Positions 6,197 to 6,467 of a stretch of 6,467 bases of DNA are shown piece by piece (positions within the stretch are counted from its first letter, which is position 1; each line of letters opens with the position of its first letter). A program made the position numbers and the translations under genes. This DNA is from an uncultured Treponema sp. GTDB taxonomy: Bacteria > Spirochaetota > Spirochaetia > Treponematales > Treponemataceae. The notes beneath the pieces are model-generated. The model worked only from the letters and a program-made list of their open reading frames with translations. It was not told the origin of the DNA and made no database searches. The DNA lies in NCBI GenBank assembly GCA_905373565.1, contig CAJPTT010000142.1:1-6467 (forward strand), read 5' to 3'.

Positions 6197-6467
6197 ATGA
6201 ATCACGTAGCTTTTTTATCAAAATCGGATTATAGTATTCAAGTGAATAAAAGACACAATCTTATTCTAACGATATTAATACATCTGCTAACCTTTATCGC
6301 AGGGTTTCTGAACGGCGTATTTTTTATTATAGCCGGTACGGCGGTCAGCCATCACACCGGTACTATTACTCGTGTAGCGCTGACCCTTTCCAAAGGAGCG
6401 ATTGCGGAGGCAGCCGCCTTTTTATTGCTGATTTTTTCTTTTTATATCGGAGCATGTATTTCAGGCA
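6197..6467 (+). CDS. DUF1275 (YoaK-type) membrane protein, N-terminal part
   Basis: This frame is open from ATG 6197 to the right edge (90 codons plus one base, no stop). After a polar head of about 20 residues it encodes a hydrophobic segment, LILTILIHLLTFIAGFLNGV (residues 22-41), then FFIIAGTAVSHHTGTITRVAL (42-62) and a second helix FLLLIFSFYIGACISG at the end. The glycine-rich first helix followed by SHHTGTITR matches the family's SHxTGNxTR-like motif, so I assign it to DUF1275, multi-pass proteins of unknown function and usually about 220-250 aa. No Shine-Dalgarno precedes ATG 6197; GTG 6242 (residue 16) is an alternative that would shorten the head. It diverges from the Gld-like operon and is unlikely to be part of that complex. 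Confidence 0.75.
   Translation, partial: MNHVAFLSKSDYSIQVNKRHNLILTILIHLLTFIAGFLNGVFFIIAGTAVSHHTGTITRVALTLSKGAIAEAAAFLLLIFSFYIGACISG
6228..6235. promoter_or_regulatory. Overlapping -10 boxes of a candidate bidirectional promoter
   Basis: The minus strand has a perfect TATAAT (6228-6233) about 70 bp before the GTG of the GldA-like gene. The plus strand has TATAGT (6230-6235) over the same bases. Neither has a clear -35 box at 17 bp; on the minus strand TTGTGT (6253-6258) is 19 bp away. The minus-strand use is the more plausible, with a leader near 60 nt. The plus-strand box would start transcription close to GTG 6242. Confidence 0.35.

Noticed and set aside
6203..6205. GTG at 6205 as start of the GldA-like ATPase (288 aa)
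   Set aside because: No ribosome site precedes it, the extra 15 residues do not look like the family, and it would overlap the divergent gene.

Overview
This window looks like chromosomal DNA from a spirochaete, most likely an oral or host-associated Treponema. That is inferred from family content: a DUF3798 substrate-binding lipoprotein, a relaxed spirochaete-style lipobox, and a GldA/GldF/GldG-type cassette. I could not run a database search. There is no sign of phage, insertion sequence, CRISPR array, tRNA or rRNA. Apart from one gene at the right edge, every gene is on the minus strand, so the biology reads from right to left.

Right to left: a partial DUF1275 (YoaK-type) membrane protein gene on the plus strand runs off the right edge. 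Only about 36 bp separate it from a divergent, tightly packed four-gene operon on the minus strand. That operon encodes a GldA-like ABC ATPase, a GldF-like ABC-2 permease, a GldG-like membrane-anchored periplasmic protein and a DUF4340 protein. All three internal junctions are 4-bp ATGA overlaps, which suggests translational coupling and one membrane complex. The Gld names come from Bacteroidetes gliding genes. Spirochaetes swim with periplasmic flagella, so the role here is probably export or envelope-related, and the substrate is unknown.

A noncoding stretch of about 330 bp follows (1825-2155). It holds a weak terminator candidate for the operon, a small G+C-rich patch, a good sigma70-type promoter (TTGACA, 17 bp, TACTAT) and a predicted leader of about 150 nt. 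The leader carries two similar hairpin-forming 32-bp repeats flanking a third stem-loop, whose loop is complementary to the sequence just upstream of and including the Shine-Dalgarno. It is the best candidate here for an undescribed regulatory element. Downstream lies a DUF3798 lipoprotein, an apparent substrate-binding protein.

Next is an intergenic region of about 200 bp (368-570) with a long nested hairpin ending in a U-tract. The N-terminal 122 codons of an RbsA/MglA-type ABC ATPase then run off the left edge. Lipoprotein and ATPase probably form an ABC uptake system of unknown substrate, with permeases beyond the left edge. The intervening terminator-like hairpin would favour high lipoprotein and low ATPase expression.
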